From: Physcomitrium patens
Lineage: Eukaryota; Streptophyta; Bryopsida; Funariales; Funariaceae
Length of the DNA: 64,000 bases
Direction: 5' to 3'
Assembly (NCBI RefSeq): GCF_000002425.4
Contig: NC_037253.1
Location: 19,105,602 to 19,169,601, forward strand
Shown: positions 11,460 to 23,218 of the stretch, one piece after another
Numbering within the stretch: position 1 is the stretch's first letter
Layout: each line of letters starts with the position of its first letter
Notes under the pieces: generated by a model
Told to the model about the DNA's origin: nothing
The model's input: only the letters and a program-made list of their open reading frames with translations
Databases searched by the model: none
Position numbers and translations under genes: made by a program

Positions 11460-12954
11460 TGTCGTGTTGTAACACGAGTATACCATGAAAATATAAAGAA
11501 AGGGGACTTTTATTAATGTTCAGTTACCTCGAATATTGGGAGCAACGACCAACTCCAGTGTAAATACTGAGTGGCCAGGTTCAGTCACCCCGTTACAGTC
11601 AGCTAGGGCATACTGAAATGCTCCATTCGATTCCAATAACGGGAGTCAGCAGGAAGAGAAAGGACCAATTCACACGACAGGTGAGCCCGGTTCGAAGAGC
11701 CAATTGGATCTAATTTCAAGAATCCAATCTGGGTCCTCTTATCCAATATGAGACCTGCATTGGTCGGGCAACCCAATGCAGTCTAATTACGAAAAAATCC
11801 AGGTCTTACTACGGGCCTCAGCCAGTCTGACGCGAAGGACCAATTTCATCCAATTACGGGAAAATTCAGGTCTTACTACGGGCATCTTACCCAATATGAG
11901 ACCTGCATTGGTCGGGCAACCCAATGCAGTCTAATTACGGGAATATCCAAGTTACTACGGGCATCTTACCAAATATGAGACCTGCATTGGTCGGGCAACC
12001 CAATGCAATCTAATTACGAGAACATCCAGGTTACTACGAGCATCTTATCCAATATGAGAACTGAATTGGTCGGGCGACTCAATGTGGACCCGAGTAAGGG
12101 GTTTTGATTCTGTTTCAGGCTGTCCTATTCTCTGTGCCGTTTCAGGGAATGTTGTTTTCGGTAAATGGATCTCTTAAAGGTAAAAAAGGACGAGGAAGCT
12201 CTGACGGCGGGAGCCAATTTCGGATCTAAGCTGTGACGATGGGAGCCAATTCCGAATCCAAGATAGAAGATTGAAGAAATTCAGAGGATAAGGTTAGGGG
12301 AAGAAGGAGATCAGGGGGGGGGGGGTTTGGATCGAAGAGCTAGCTTCAAGTTTTTTTTTCAAGGTTACTAGTTTGATTTCATTGGAGGTTTTTGAAGATC
12401 AAGGAGAATTGGAGAGGAGCTTCATGCTTCGGGTCAAGGAAGAAAAGACGGAGAATTGGATTTTTCTTCTTTATAGAGTTTTGGGAAGACTGAGGCAATC
12501 GTTGCTGAAGTCAGTGTTGTAATGGTGAATCAGGATTTTTTTAATGAAGTGGGTTTGATTACTCTTAACTATTTTGTGAAATCGAGTTACGTCTGTGATT
12601 GAAGAATTGAAAGGGTGTCTATAGGATTGAGTATGCGGAGTGAATGAAATTTATTGGATTAATCTAACAAGACTGTCAGTGGATACAAGATCGTAAGTAC
12701 AAAGCAGTATCAAAGATTAGCAGATTGGGTTGTTCGAGGTTCTCTGTAACGTCTAGAGACCTACCAATTGGAGCAAAAAGGACTTCGACAAGCAGTCGAA
12801 GGGCATTCATATAGATTTACGGTATATTGTTGTAGTCGTTTTTATTCCAGCAGTCAAAAACTGATAGACTGCTTGACTATTGGCGAATCTCCATACTACC
12901 TTCTACAGCTAGATGCCCAACACGTTCTTGAGCAGGAAAGTATGTAATACGACA
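11460..12954 (+). repeat. 5' LTR of B (1,495 bp)
   Basis: Runs from TGTCGTGTTGTAACACGAG to GTAATACGACA. A near-perfect palindrome (TCGTGTT-GT-AACACGA) sits one base inside the tip. It contains a tandem array of a 79-bp unit and, near 12,316, a run of about ten G. Confidence 0.85.
11732..12090 (+). repeat. Tandem array of a 79-bp unit in the 5' LTR of B, about five units
   Basis: Units begin near TACGGGCATCTTACCCAAT and contain GACCTGCATTGGTCGGGCAA and CTAATTACGGGAA. One unit is a divergent version with GACGCGAAGGACCAATTT. The 3' LTR of B has about four units. Confidence 0.8.
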
Positions 12955-12958
12955 AAAG

Positions 12959-12974
12959 TGGTGAACCCGACGTG
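12959..12974 (+). other. Primer-binding site of B
   Basis: TGGTGAACCCGACGTG lies a few bases after the LTR end; D and E have TGGTGAATCCGACGTG in the same place. The TGG start matches the complement of a tRNA 3' CCA end. I do not name the tRNA. Confidence 0.6.
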
Positions 12975-13024
12975 AAAGCTTGAGGTGGAAGGTATTGGAT
13001 TTCGGTTGATTTTATCTTTATTTT

Positions 13025-14870
13025 ATGGAAAACGAAAATAAAAAATTTGAAGGATTTTTGGGAGGAGTTTCAGGTGGGGATTCTTCTAAAGGACAAGGTA
13101 TGCACATGGATCCATCTATTGCTAGTATGTTTCAAGCCTTCTCATTGTCAATGCAGCAACAGCAAAGTAATGATCGAAAGGAAGCTTTGGCAACCAAAGC
13201 ATTGCAAGTAGTGGTCAATAAAATTGATCAATTTTATAGGAGGAATATTTCAAGGTATTTAAGATGTTATGTTCATGAAATGGAATTAAATCGGGTTTCT
13301 GAGAAGAAAATGGTTGCACTATTTGGACTTGCCATGATACCGGAGATAAGAGACCATATTACATTGATTACGGATCGTTATGGGAATTCATGGGAGGATT
13401 TGTCACATGCATTGAAAGACGAATATTTCTTGAAAGATGCTGATCGCGTTACTAAGAAGCTGTTTCTGGAATGGATTGAACGGCCCAATAAGAATTTGCA
13501 AGCAACAGAGCTACTAAGGGAATTTGAGAGGCAGTACTCTCAATTATTGAAGGTAGAAAAATTGACATTGGAGTCGAATAAAGTTGATCTATTTCTTCAA
13601 GCTGCTAATGGAGAATTGTAAGAGAAATTAGAACTCCTTCTTAAAGATAAAGAAGAAGATGAAGGATTGACAACGAAGTGGAAGAAAGTTGAAGATGCGG
13701 TGGGGTTGCTTACAAAAAAAGAAAGGAGGAAGGATAGGAGCAATATTCCGAAACCAGTACAAGCATCCAAAGCTCCAGTACGTACAACACCACCAACAAT
13801 GCCTACAGTTCAACCTTCGACATCCTTGTCAAAGAAAGCAGATATGGGTATGGAAGAAATTATACGAGGAATGTGAGATCTTCAAATCAAATTGGCAAGA
13901 CTTGAAGAAAATACTTCTATAAACAATTCGAAGAATGTTTCAAAACAAGGATATGTACGAAGATGCATTTGGTGTGGTGATGCTTCACACACTAGAAAAG
14001 ATTGCAATGAATTTAATAATATGATACGGCAGGGAATTATTTGCTGGAAAGATAGGAAGATAGCATTGAAAGATAGGGAGGATCTTCTTCAAACCAATTT
14101 TGGCAAGGGAGGAATGAGAGCATTGGTTCAAGATTACTTAAAAGGGCATGAAACAGTAGCACGAGAAAGTGCAAGTTATGGTGCTAGAGTAGATGATGAA
14201 ATTGGTGGAAGTACGGAAACTAGTGAGTTTTGGGCTTCTGCCGTTTCTACAATGCAAGAAGGGAAATTACCTCGAGAAGCATTATTGAGAACTGCAGCTA
14301 CAATATGAGGTAGAACAGGTTGGAAGGATCCTGTTGAGTCTCTTTCAGTTCATGCATATATTGCTAAGAGCCAACATGAAGCTTTGATGGAAGAAAAAAG
14401 ACGAGGAAATTTTGATGATACTAGAGAAGAAAATTCTTCTAAGAGGCAAACTCGAGGAGGCAAGGCTCGGGAGGCAGCTTCACAAGAATTGCCGGTAAAG
14501 GATACCTCAGCATCATTGGGAGAAAAAACAAAGAAGACAAAAGATAAGGGCAAATTAAATGCTTATAAGCTACTTTCTGACATTGAAGCGGCAACAAATT
14601 TGAAAGGGGTATTGAAAGAACGTATAATAAAGGCTAAGGTGGAATTCACATTGAAAGAAGTCTTGGAAATTGCAAAGAAGGAGTTTCATGATGTTATCAT
14701 TGACAGCATTAAGCGAAAGAGGCAATTAATGGGCGAAACTGGAATGAGTCATGCTATTGATGCAAGAATATATAGAGATGAAGAAGAGGTTGATATTGGT
14801 TATAAGCAACCAACAAATGAAAAGAATGGGTATAATCAACGAGTACGTTTCGAAGATTCTAGTGACAAGG
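13025..14870 (+). pseudogene. B gag region with one CCHC zinc knuckle
   Basis: Starts MENENKKFEGFLGGVSGG some 50 bp after the primer site; the same start is kept in D and E. It has a Gln-rich segment (MQQQQ), a helical gag core, a Lys-rich linker and a zinc knuckle CIWCGDASHTRKDC (CX2CX4HX4C) at about 13,964-14,005. A charged, Lys/Glu-rich stretch follows before the protease. The gag core shows little likeness to that of H/I, so the families are distant. A fossil with a few breaks. Confidence 0.75.
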
Positions 14871-14879
14871 AAATGGAAA

Positions 14880-15300
14880 CTTTGAGCCATTATACTCGGA
14901 AACATTGGGCAAGGGCAACTATTGAGGTATTGGTCAAAGTAGGAGATATAGAAGAACCAATAGTTGCTTTAGTCGACCATGGTTCTGAAATAAATCTCAT
15001 GTCTAAAGATCTTTATAAGAAGCAAAAATGGCCAATTGATATGGAATATGGATGGGCAATTTGAGCAGCTAATAACACACGGGGCGAATTATATAGAGCT
15101 TGTCCAGATGTCAAATTCGGATTGGGGATGTTGCGACGGAGCAACATTTCTTTATTCAAGATACAACGTCTTATCCATTGATTTTAGGACAACCTTATAT
15201 CAAGGCAACACGGATGGAAACAAAAGTACTTGACGATGGTTTCGCTTATGCAAGGGTACGTAGCGAAGATGAGAGGAAAGCTGTATAATTTCTAACAGTA
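14880..15300 (+). pseudogene. B protease region
   Basis: The stretch PIVALVDHGSEINLMSKDLYKK has the shape of an aspartic protease active site, with DHGS in place of the usual D(S/T)G, followed further on by SYPLILGQPYI, matching the ILG(R/Q)PW motif of gypsy proteases. DHG or DHD stands in B, D and E alike, so it is a family trait. A decayed fossil. Confidence 0.65.
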
Positions 15301-15589
15301 CCTCCTAACCATGAACGGAATCGAGATAGGTTGAAGGAGAAACCATTGCCAAAGATTGTTGAAGGATTTAAGGATTTTGGGAAGGTACCACTGTAAAGCG
15401 AGATTATGGAGGTACAAAAGAGGAGGTACTCTCGCGAGATGGAGGTGCCTTTGATGCGAGTTTTATTGGTATATTGGAGAATGGAAATATTATGTATAAG
15501 AAAGTTGAAGATTTTAAAAGAAAAGAAAGAAAAAGATTATATGATATTGAAGGACAGTTACGCAAGATAGGTACATTGTAAGATGATGA

Positions 15590-16860
15590 GAGGATTTTGG
15601 GTGTTTATGAAGAAAATGGGCTCGAAGATTCATTGGAATTGATTACATCTATTGGGTTAGGAGATAATGATAAGATTGTTGAGATTCATTCGAGAGAGGT
15701 TTATACCATGCTTGAATCTTTTCAAGCACCAGAAGTCACTGTAGAGACGAGATATAAAATGGCAGATAAGAAGGTAAAGCCTGTTGCCGGACCATTACCA
15801 GAGGATTCTAAAGAACAAATGGGAGAAGCATCAAAAGAAGCAAGTTTAAGAGATCCAATGAGTATTGGACATCAGTTTACTGAAGAGACTTTTGAAGAAT
15901 TGAAGATTGGTTCTGATGGTTCTTTATTGCCGGAGGAAATTACTTGCTTCGAAAAGATGTTTGCTAAACAAGGTAGATCGTTTGCCTTCGAATCTCATGA
16001 AATTGGGTGTGTGGATCCAAATATTATAACACCTATGGTTATCTTCACTGTATCGCATGTACCTTGGAATCTAAGACCGATTCCAGTACCGAGGGCACAT
16101 TTACCTAAATTGGTCGAACTATTGAAAGAAAAGATAAAGATGAAAATATTAGAACCTTCATTTGCGCCGTATTCTAGTCGATGGTTTACGGTACCTAAGA
16201 AGAATGGGTCACTACGGTTTATTCAAGATATGCAGCCGGTGAATGTTGTAACTGTCAGGAATGCAGGAATTGGGCCTATTGTGGATGAATTTGCTGAGGT
16301 GTTTGCTGGAAGGGCGATCTATTCAATGGGTGACTTACATTCAGGTTATGATCAATTTCAAATTGCCGAAGGAAGTAGAGATATGACAACAATGAGGACA
16401 CCACTTGGATTGGTTAGAATGTGCAGTCTTCGTCAAGGCGCGACCAACTCAGTTGTGCATATGATGAATGGGATGAATAAGGTATTGAGAGATTTTATTC
16501 CGGAAAAGACTATGCCTTTTTTGGATGATGTTCCTATAAAAGGGTGCAGAGAAGGAGACAAGGATGAAACTTTAGATACGAGGGGGTGTCGCAAATATGT
16601 TGTTGATCATATACAAGATTGTGAAAAGATTTTAACTCGGCTTGGAGAAATTCATCTTATATTATCGGATATGAAGTCCGTATTTGGAGTACAAGAGGTT
16701 GTAATTGTTGGACATTTATGTGGATCTTATAGAACAAAACTAGATCCGACTAAAGTTGATGCAATTGGAAGGATGAAAGAGGATTGTGATTCTTTAACAG
16801 AGGTTCGCACGTTTTTGGGTGCATGTGTATTTTATCGAATCTAGATCCGTCATTTTGCTT
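15590..16860 (+). pseudogene. B reverse transcriptase region
   Basis: An N-terminal linker (about 130 codons, acidic) leads into RT motifs: VPRAHLPKLVELLKEKIKM, WFTVPKKNGSLRFIQDMQPVN, IYSMGDLHSGYDQFQIAEGSR, and the active-site box PFLDDVPIKG with both aspartates. Phe and Leu occupy the places held by Tyr and any residue in the usual YxDD. The sequence GATNSVVHMMNGMNKVL takes the place of the usual GLxNxPxxFQ. RT motifs are in order, so the identification is firm, but the family is clearly apart from H/I and F/K. A fossil. Confidence 0.8.
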
Positions 16861-16929
16861 ACATAGCGGATCCATTATATGAATTATTACGCAAGGGTTA
16901 CCGATTTAAATGAGAAGAAAGGCATATTC

Positions 16930-17380
16930 AGGCAATGCAAAGATTGAAGAAATTATTGATGTCACCTCCAATATTGAGGGAGGTTGATTATAAGTGCAAT
17001 AGACCAGTGATTCTTACTGTGGACGCTAATCCAATTGCCGTTGGATGGACTGTGGGTCAAGATGATTCAAATGGAAGTAGATTTGCAGTTCGATTTGGGG
17101 CTAAAGTTTTAAGTATTCGCCAGCGTGCATATTTGCAAGTCATAAGCGAACTTTGGGGAGTCATTTCGGCTATGAAAGCTGAAAAGGACTATTTGATTGA
17201 GGCAGTAGTAGTAATTGAAACAGATTGCTTGCTATTGCTAGAAATGATTATTAACTATTCAATGCCAGATATTGCAATGTTGACATGGATTGCACATATT
17301 AAGTCACTAAATCCAAAATTTAAGCATATTACTGGGAAGGACAATTTAGTAGCAGACATGCTATCTCGAGCAAGATAGGA
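16930..17380 (+). pseudogene. B RNase H region
   Basis: Begins after the RT with VILTVDANPIAVGWTVGQDD (first aspartate) and continues with SELWGVISAMKAEKDYL (glutamate) and VIETDCLLLLEMI (second aspartate), ending DNLVADMLSR, the normal gypsy RNase H end. A fossil. Confidence 0.75.
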
Positions 17381-17393
17381 GAGGGAGGACGAA

Positions 17394-18872
17394 ATGGTTG
17401 AAGACATTGATGACATCGGATTGAAATTCTATTCAATATCAAATCTCAACAAAGAAGACAAGCTATTTCTTGAAGAATCTTATGAAGGAGAATTATTGGA
17501 TATTGGTCATTACTTGAATACCTTGACTAAGCAGGGGAATTGGTCTACAGAAAAATTCAAACAAATAAGAAAATAAGCATATGGATTTTTACTTCGAGAT
17601 GGATTCTTATGGAAGAGACCGAAGAAAGGAATTAGGATGCCACAACGAGTGATAGGCAAAAAAGAAGAAAGACTAAAATTATTAAAAGAATTTCATGATA
17701 GTTTACGGGCAGGGCATAGAGGAATCTGGGCTACTTTTGCTAAACTCAAGGAACGATATTGGTGGAAAAATATATATCGAGATGTGCTCTCATTTGTAGA
17801 GTCATGTGAAATCTGTCAATCATATTCTAATATCCGACATCGAGATGGTCTTCATCCTACGTACCCTCTGACTATTCATTTTAAATGGGTTGTTGATTTG
17901 GTTATTATGCCGGTTGGGTTATGGCAGATGAGATATTTGGTTTTAGCTCGTGAAGATTTATCAAATCAAGTAGAAGGAAGAACATTGAGGACAAAATCTA
18001 CAGAGGGGATTTGTAGGTTTTTGCTTGAAGATGTCATTTGCCGGTACGGATGCGTAGAAAAAATCATTGCAGATCGTGGAGAATTAAATGCACAAGAAGC
18101 TCGTAAGTTCTTTAAAAGATGTGGAGTTAAACTATCACTGACTACTGATTATAATCCAGAAGGGATTGCAAAAAGCGAATGCGATCACCCACCGATTGTA
18201 AAAGCCTTAGTTAAAGCTTATAATGGGAAAGTTAAAGAGTGGCCACGGCTTTTGTCATTTGCATTATGGGCTGATCGAACAACACATAGTTTGGTGACAA
18301 GATATATGCGAGTAGAACTTATGACAGGTCAAAAACTAATTATGCCGATTTAAAAAAAGGTACTTACTTGAAGTATGCTACTATGGGAAGATGGATTGAC
18401 AAGAGAAGAATTTTTGGCTATTAGGATTTGACAATTGGAGCAAAGAACGGAAGATGTCTAGATAGCATTGGAAAGGTTAAAAAGAGCAAGGTTATAAAAC
18501 AAGGTGCGATTCGATAAGCAACATCGATTGAGACCAAAAGCAATCGAGGAAGGTGACTAGGTACTTGTTTATGACAATAGTCTGAATAATCAACATAGTA
18601 CTTTGCGGAAATTTTCAAAACGTTGGTTTGGACCATATGTAGTAACAACTATTCATGATAATGCGACTTACTCGTTACGGGAATTAGATGGTACAAAATT
18701 AAAAATACCAATTGCAGGGAAGCGAGTAAAAATATTTAAACGAAGATACGCGGAGATGAATATGGAAGACCTTAATGAAGGTATAGAGATTCCGCAGCAA
18801 GAAGATGAAAGTGATTTGGATAATGAAGGTGACGAAGGTGAAGAGGACAAAGACATAGAGGATATATTCTGA
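17394..18872 (+). pseudogene. B integrase region with acidic C-terminal tail
   Basis: Contains the zinc-binding part (HDSLRAGHRGIWATF ... CEICQ), the catalytic core (ADRGEL with its aspartate and the NPEG..KSE region) and a C-terminal GPY/F-like module (KRWFGPYVVTTIHDN). No chromodomain follows; instead the end is a strongly acidic tail of about 25 residues (EDESDLDNEGDEGEEDKD), also present in D. Integrase would insert the DNA copy. Whether the tail directs target choice is unknown. A fossil with a few breaks. Confidence 0.75.
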
Positions 18873-18919
18873 ATCAAACAACAATTGGGTAAATTGGTGC
18901 ATATCGGAGGATGCACAGG

Positions 18920-18934
18920 TTCAGAGGGGGTGGA
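18920..18934 (+). other. Polypurine tract of B
   Basis: TTCAGAGGGGGTGGA ends exactly at the 3' LTR start (TGTCGTGTTG). The same sequence stands in reverse next to D's 3' LTR (53,464-53,478). It primes plus-strand DNA synthesis in LTR elements. Confidence 0.75.
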
Positions 18935-20350
18935 TGTCGTGTTGTAACATGAGTATAGCGTGAAAGTATAAAGAAAGGGGACTTTTATTAATGTTTAGTT
19001 ATCTCGAATATTAGAAGCAACGACCAACTCCAGTGCAAATACTGAGTGGCCAGGTTCAGTCACCCCGTTACAGTCAGCCGGGGCATACTAAAATGCTCCG
19101 TTCGATTCCAATAACGATAGTCAGCAGGAAGAGAAAGGACCAATCACATGACGGATGAGCCTGGTTGGAAGAGCCAATTGGATCTAATTTCAAGAATCCA
19201 ATCGAGGTCCTCTTATCCAATGTGAGACTTGCATTGGTCGGGCAACCCAATGTAGTCTAATTACGGGAAAATCCAGGTCTTATTACGAGCCTCAGCTAGT
19301 CTGACGCGAAGGACCAATTTGATCCAATTACGGGAAAATCCAGGTCTTACTATGGGCATCTTATCCAATATGAGACCTGCATTGGTCGGGCAATCCAATG
19401 TAGTCTAATTACGGGAACACCGAGGTTACTACGGACATCTTATCCAATATTAGAACTGAATTGGTCGGGCGACTCAATGTGGACCCGAGTACGGGGTTTT
19501 GATTCTGTTTCAGGCTGTCCTATTCTCTGTGACGTTTCAGGAAATGTTGTTTTCGATAAATGGATCTCTTAAAGGTAAATACGAAGGAGGAAGCTCTAAC
19601 GGCGGGAGCCAATTTTGGATCTAAGCTCTGACGATAGGAGCCAATTCCGAATCGAAGATGGAAGATTGAAGAAATTCAGAGGATAAGGTTAGAGGAAGAA
19701 GGAGATCAGGGGGAGGGGGGTTTTTGGATCGAAGAGCTAGCTTCAAGTTTTTTTTTCAAGGTTACTAGTTCGGTTTCATTGGAGGTTTTTGAAGATCAAG
19801 AGAGTTTGGAGAGGAGCTTCATGCTTCGGGTCGGGGAAGAAAAGACGGAGAATTGGGTTTTTCTTCTTCATAGAGTTTTGGGAAGACTGAGGCAATCGTT
19901 GCTGAAGTCAGTGTTGTAATAGTGAATCGGAATTTTTTTAATGAAGTGGGTTTGATTATTCTTGACTGTTTTATGAAATTGAGTTACGTCTGTGATTGAA
20001 GAATTAAAAGGGTGTCTATAGGATTGAGTATGCGGAGTGAATGAAATTTATCGGGTTAATCTAACAAGACTGTCAGTGGATACAAGATCGTAAGTACAAA
20101 GCGGTATCGGAGATTAGAAGATTGGGTTGTTCGAGGTTCTCTGTAACGTCTAGAGACCTATCGGTTGGGGCAAAAAGGACTTCGACAAGCAGTCGAAGGG
20201 CATCCATATAGATTTACGGTGTATTCTTACAGTTGTTTATATTCCAGCAGTCAAAAACTGATAGACTGCTTGACTATTGGCGAATCTCCATACTACCTTC
20301 TACAGCCAGATGCTCGGTGCGTTCTCGAGCAGGAAAGCACGTAGTAGGAT
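18935..20350 (+). repeat. 3' LTR of B (1,416 bp)
   Basis: Starts TGTCGTGTTGTAACATGAG and ends near GTAGTAGGATG; the final CA appears changed. About 8% different from the 5' LTR in the first 330 bp, and 79 bp shorter. Confidence 0.8.
19206..19485 (+). repeat. Tandem array of the 79-bp unit in the 3' LTR of B, about four units
   Basis: Same unit and same divergent second unit as in the 5' LTR (GACGCGAAGGACCAATTT), but one ordinary unit fewer. Confidence 0.75.
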
Positions 20351-22050
20351 GTCGGTGCATTAAGTTTGGAATATCGTTGAACTCAGAGAAGTGTCAATTT
20401 GGGATTCCATCCAAAAAATTATTGGGACATATCATCTCTAGCCATGGTATTGCTATGGATTCTGACAAAGTGCAGCATATAATGAACTTGCCCAGATCAG
20501 AGACAGTCTCCGGTGTTTGAGGTTTTGTCAGCCATGTCAGTTATTATTGCCGCTTTACTTATTCATTTGTACTTATTTTTCAACCTTTAACAAACTTACT
20601 GAAGAAACCTCCATCAGATGGGTCTAGTTTTCTTTGGACCTTAGAGTGTATTGTAGCCTTTGAGGCATTAAAGTCAAAATTGGTCTTTGCACCAATATTG
20701 ATGGTCCCATGTTGGATGAAGCATTTTCATATGTACGTTGATGCATCCAATGTGGCTATTGGATTGGTGCTAAGTCAGAAGGATGTTTAGGGTCTGGATC
20801 ATTCTATCTATTATACTAGTCGGTAATTGATGGCTGCTGAACGTAATTATACTACTATCAAATGCAAAGCGTTGGGTATGATATACTCAGTTCAAAAGTT
20901 TTGATATTATTTGCTTGGATATCCGTTTATATTTTATGTGGATCATGATGCCCTCAAATACATGATTAATAAGCTTCAATTGAGTGGGCACATTGTCTGA
21001 TGGATAATACTTCTATAAGAGTTCAATTTAATGATTGTTGTATGATCTGAAAAAAAGCATACAAATATTGATCATTTATCCCAGTTGTCTAATATTCTCG
21101 GCAACAAGCCTGTCCTTGATAATCTTTCTAACGTCAAATTATTTGTGGTGGATGTGATTTCCCCCGAGTATAGTGAAATCATTCAGTTTTTGATCTTCCA
21201 TACTTTTCCACCAACTTTCCCAAAGAAGCTTAAGAAGCAATTCATTCTGAAGAGTGCCCTGTACAGGATGATTTGCAATGCTTTGTATAAACAAGGCAAA
21301 GATGGCATTTTAAAATGCTGTATCTTTCAAAGTGAAGTATAGTCAATACTAGTGGGTTGCTATTTGGATAGTTGTGGTCGTCATTTCGTAAGCAAAAGCA
21401 CTGCTCATAAGGCTTTAATAACAGGATATTGGTAGCCCATTATGTTTTCTGATGCACACCAATTTGTTTGTCATTGTGATCCCTATCAAGGAATGGGTCA
21501 ATCCATGGGCACTTCAATCATGCCATTAGTACCAATCTTGGCCCAGGCACCGTTTGAAAAATGGAGTATTGATTTTTTCAGTCCTATCGCACCAGCGTCA
21601 AATCCTAACTAGAAGCGGTATATTTTAGTTGCCACGGACTATGTAACCAAATGGGCAGAGGCTATTGCTACCCGCCATGATAATACTAGTACAATGGCCA
21701 CTTTTCTTTACAAGAATATTATAACTTGATTTGGATATCCGAAAGAATTAATTAGTGATCGTAGCACCCATTTCATAAATGCTACTATAGCTACCTTGAT
21801 AAATACATATGAGATTAAGCATCGGAAAACTACTCCATATCATCCTCGTGTAAATGGGCAAACAAAAAAGACCAACAAAATTTTGTACAAGGTCTTGACT
21901 ATGACAATTTCAAGGGCGGGTACCGATTGGAAGACCAAACTCTTTGCGGCTTTGTAGGCGTATCGTACCGCATAGAAAGTAACTATCAATACTACTCCAT
22001 TTCAACTAGTTTATGGACAAGAGGTAATTTTACCTATCAAGTTGGAGGTT
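20351..22050 (+). pseudogene. H pol: RT end, RNase H and integrase core
   Basis: Continues H after element B. RT end: KFGISLNSEKCQFGIPSKKLLGH and MDSDKVQHIMNLPR. RNase H: MYVDASNVAIG and FYVDHDALKYM. Integrase: YILVATDYVTKWAEAIA (first aspartate), LISDRSTHFINAT (second) and the region of the catalytic glutamate near NGQTKKTN. All align with I. C then interrupts the integrase region. A decayed fossil. Confidence 0.8.
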
Positions 22051-22772
22051 TATTATTCTCGTTGTGTTTAAGCTTGAATATACCAAAGTAATTGAACTAA
22101 TAGAGGTGGGTTCAAATATGGGGAAAGACTGGTTATATGAATTGGTTCTATTAGTGTCACAATTGACTGTACTCTCGCTATCTGAAAGCAATTATCAACT
22201 ACAAAATACCAAAGCTTACTACTTTCGTCTTAATTCAAACCATAATCCATTCTAAGACTATCAATTCAATAATACTTCTATATTCTTATCCATTCATCTC
22301 CCTCTTACTCTCTTTGTGGTTTATATATATTCAATTATTGATCTCTAATTTACCTATTGTATTCAGTTTTTCAATTCATCATACAGAATTTAATATCTCG
22401 ACTTACGACTCTCACAGTCTGGCACTCCAGACTAACTTTCCAGTATTCAGAAACTATCCATTACTTGTCAACAACAAAGAAACAAAAAGAGGTAGCATCA
22501 AGCTTGTCTTGGCTTATGACTATTACAGTCAAGTCCTTGGCTTACGACTCTCATAATCTACCCCGATCTCTCTTTCCTCAACTTCTTTATTCTACTAAAA
22601 AGATGGACAGTCGACTAGCAGATTCCAAAGGTTATGACCCTTTGAATTTTTAACCATTTATTCCATTAACAACATACTATTACCAACTAAACTGCCTAAT
22701 CATCTGTCTAATTCTCAAGGTTATCAATAAGAAACTAGTAACTTACCACAAAGTTTATTTACCTATTGTACA
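22051..22772 (-). repeat. 3' LTR of C (722 bp)
   Basis: Plus strand runs from TATTATTCTCGTTGTG (TG in the other copy) to CTATTGTACA, followed by TAGCCCCACTCC, the reversed polypurine tract that I also has. Confidence 0.8.
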
Positions 22773-22790
22773 TAGCCCCACTCCTAATTA
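22773..22790 (-). other. Polypurine tract of C
   Basis: Minus strand ends GGAGTGGGGCTA next to the LTR, nearly the same as in I (33,659-33,676) and like H's AGAAGTGGGACTA. Confidence 0.65.
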
Positions 22791-23023
22791 TGGAGAGCCC
22801 TTGTAAACACACAATTGTTACCTATCTAAAAACTACTTAACAAAATTCTACAAAGGTACTATTTCTTCTAGCCCAGCCAATTAATCATTTGATGTATAAT
22901 CGAATGTGCGTTCTACCAAATCTGGTTCTAATTGCAAATCTTCTTCTTCTTCCTCAAGTCCGTCTATCACTCCTTCTTCAACTATTTTGAGAGATCTTCA
23001 TTATACTCTCTCAATTCATAGTG

Positions 23024-23178
23024 TCGTACTGTAAATGCTTACAGTATGTAAAAATTAGTTAAAACATATTTTATGTTAATAAATCTAGATGTGTATTAGA
23101 GTGGCTAGTAGATTAAATTAAAAGGAGTTGGTATAAGAAACTTTACTTTGTTTCTTTACTTCTTTTGATTTTGACATT

Positions 23179-23218
<40 letters not shown>

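Larger units (their letters stand above)
11460..20350 (+). mobile_element. Element B: full-length Ty3/gypsy element of a second family
   Basis: Bounded by a 1,495-bp 5' LTR and a 1,416-bp 3' LTR, with a primer site after the first and a polypurine tract before the second; total 8,891 bp. Internal order is gag, protease, RT, RNase H, integrase, in one general reading direction. H's RT resumes at once to the right (GTTTGGAATATCG). The flanking repeat is imperfect (CTCGA / about GTCGG), so the right limit could shift by one or two bases. Over the first 330 bp the LTRs differ by roughly 8%: younger than H, which it interrupts, and older than I. Broken in about ten places or fewer. D and E are the same family. 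Confidence 0.85.

Noticed and set aside
11732-12090. Regular repeats that could suggest a CRISPR-like array
   Set aside because: The whole 79-bp unit repeats with no unique spacers, and it lies inside an LTR of a eukaryotic retrotransposon.
15590-16860. The unusual RT of B as a retron or diversity-generating RT
   Set aside because: It sits between LTRs with gag, protease, RNase H and integrase, which makes it a gypsy polymerase.
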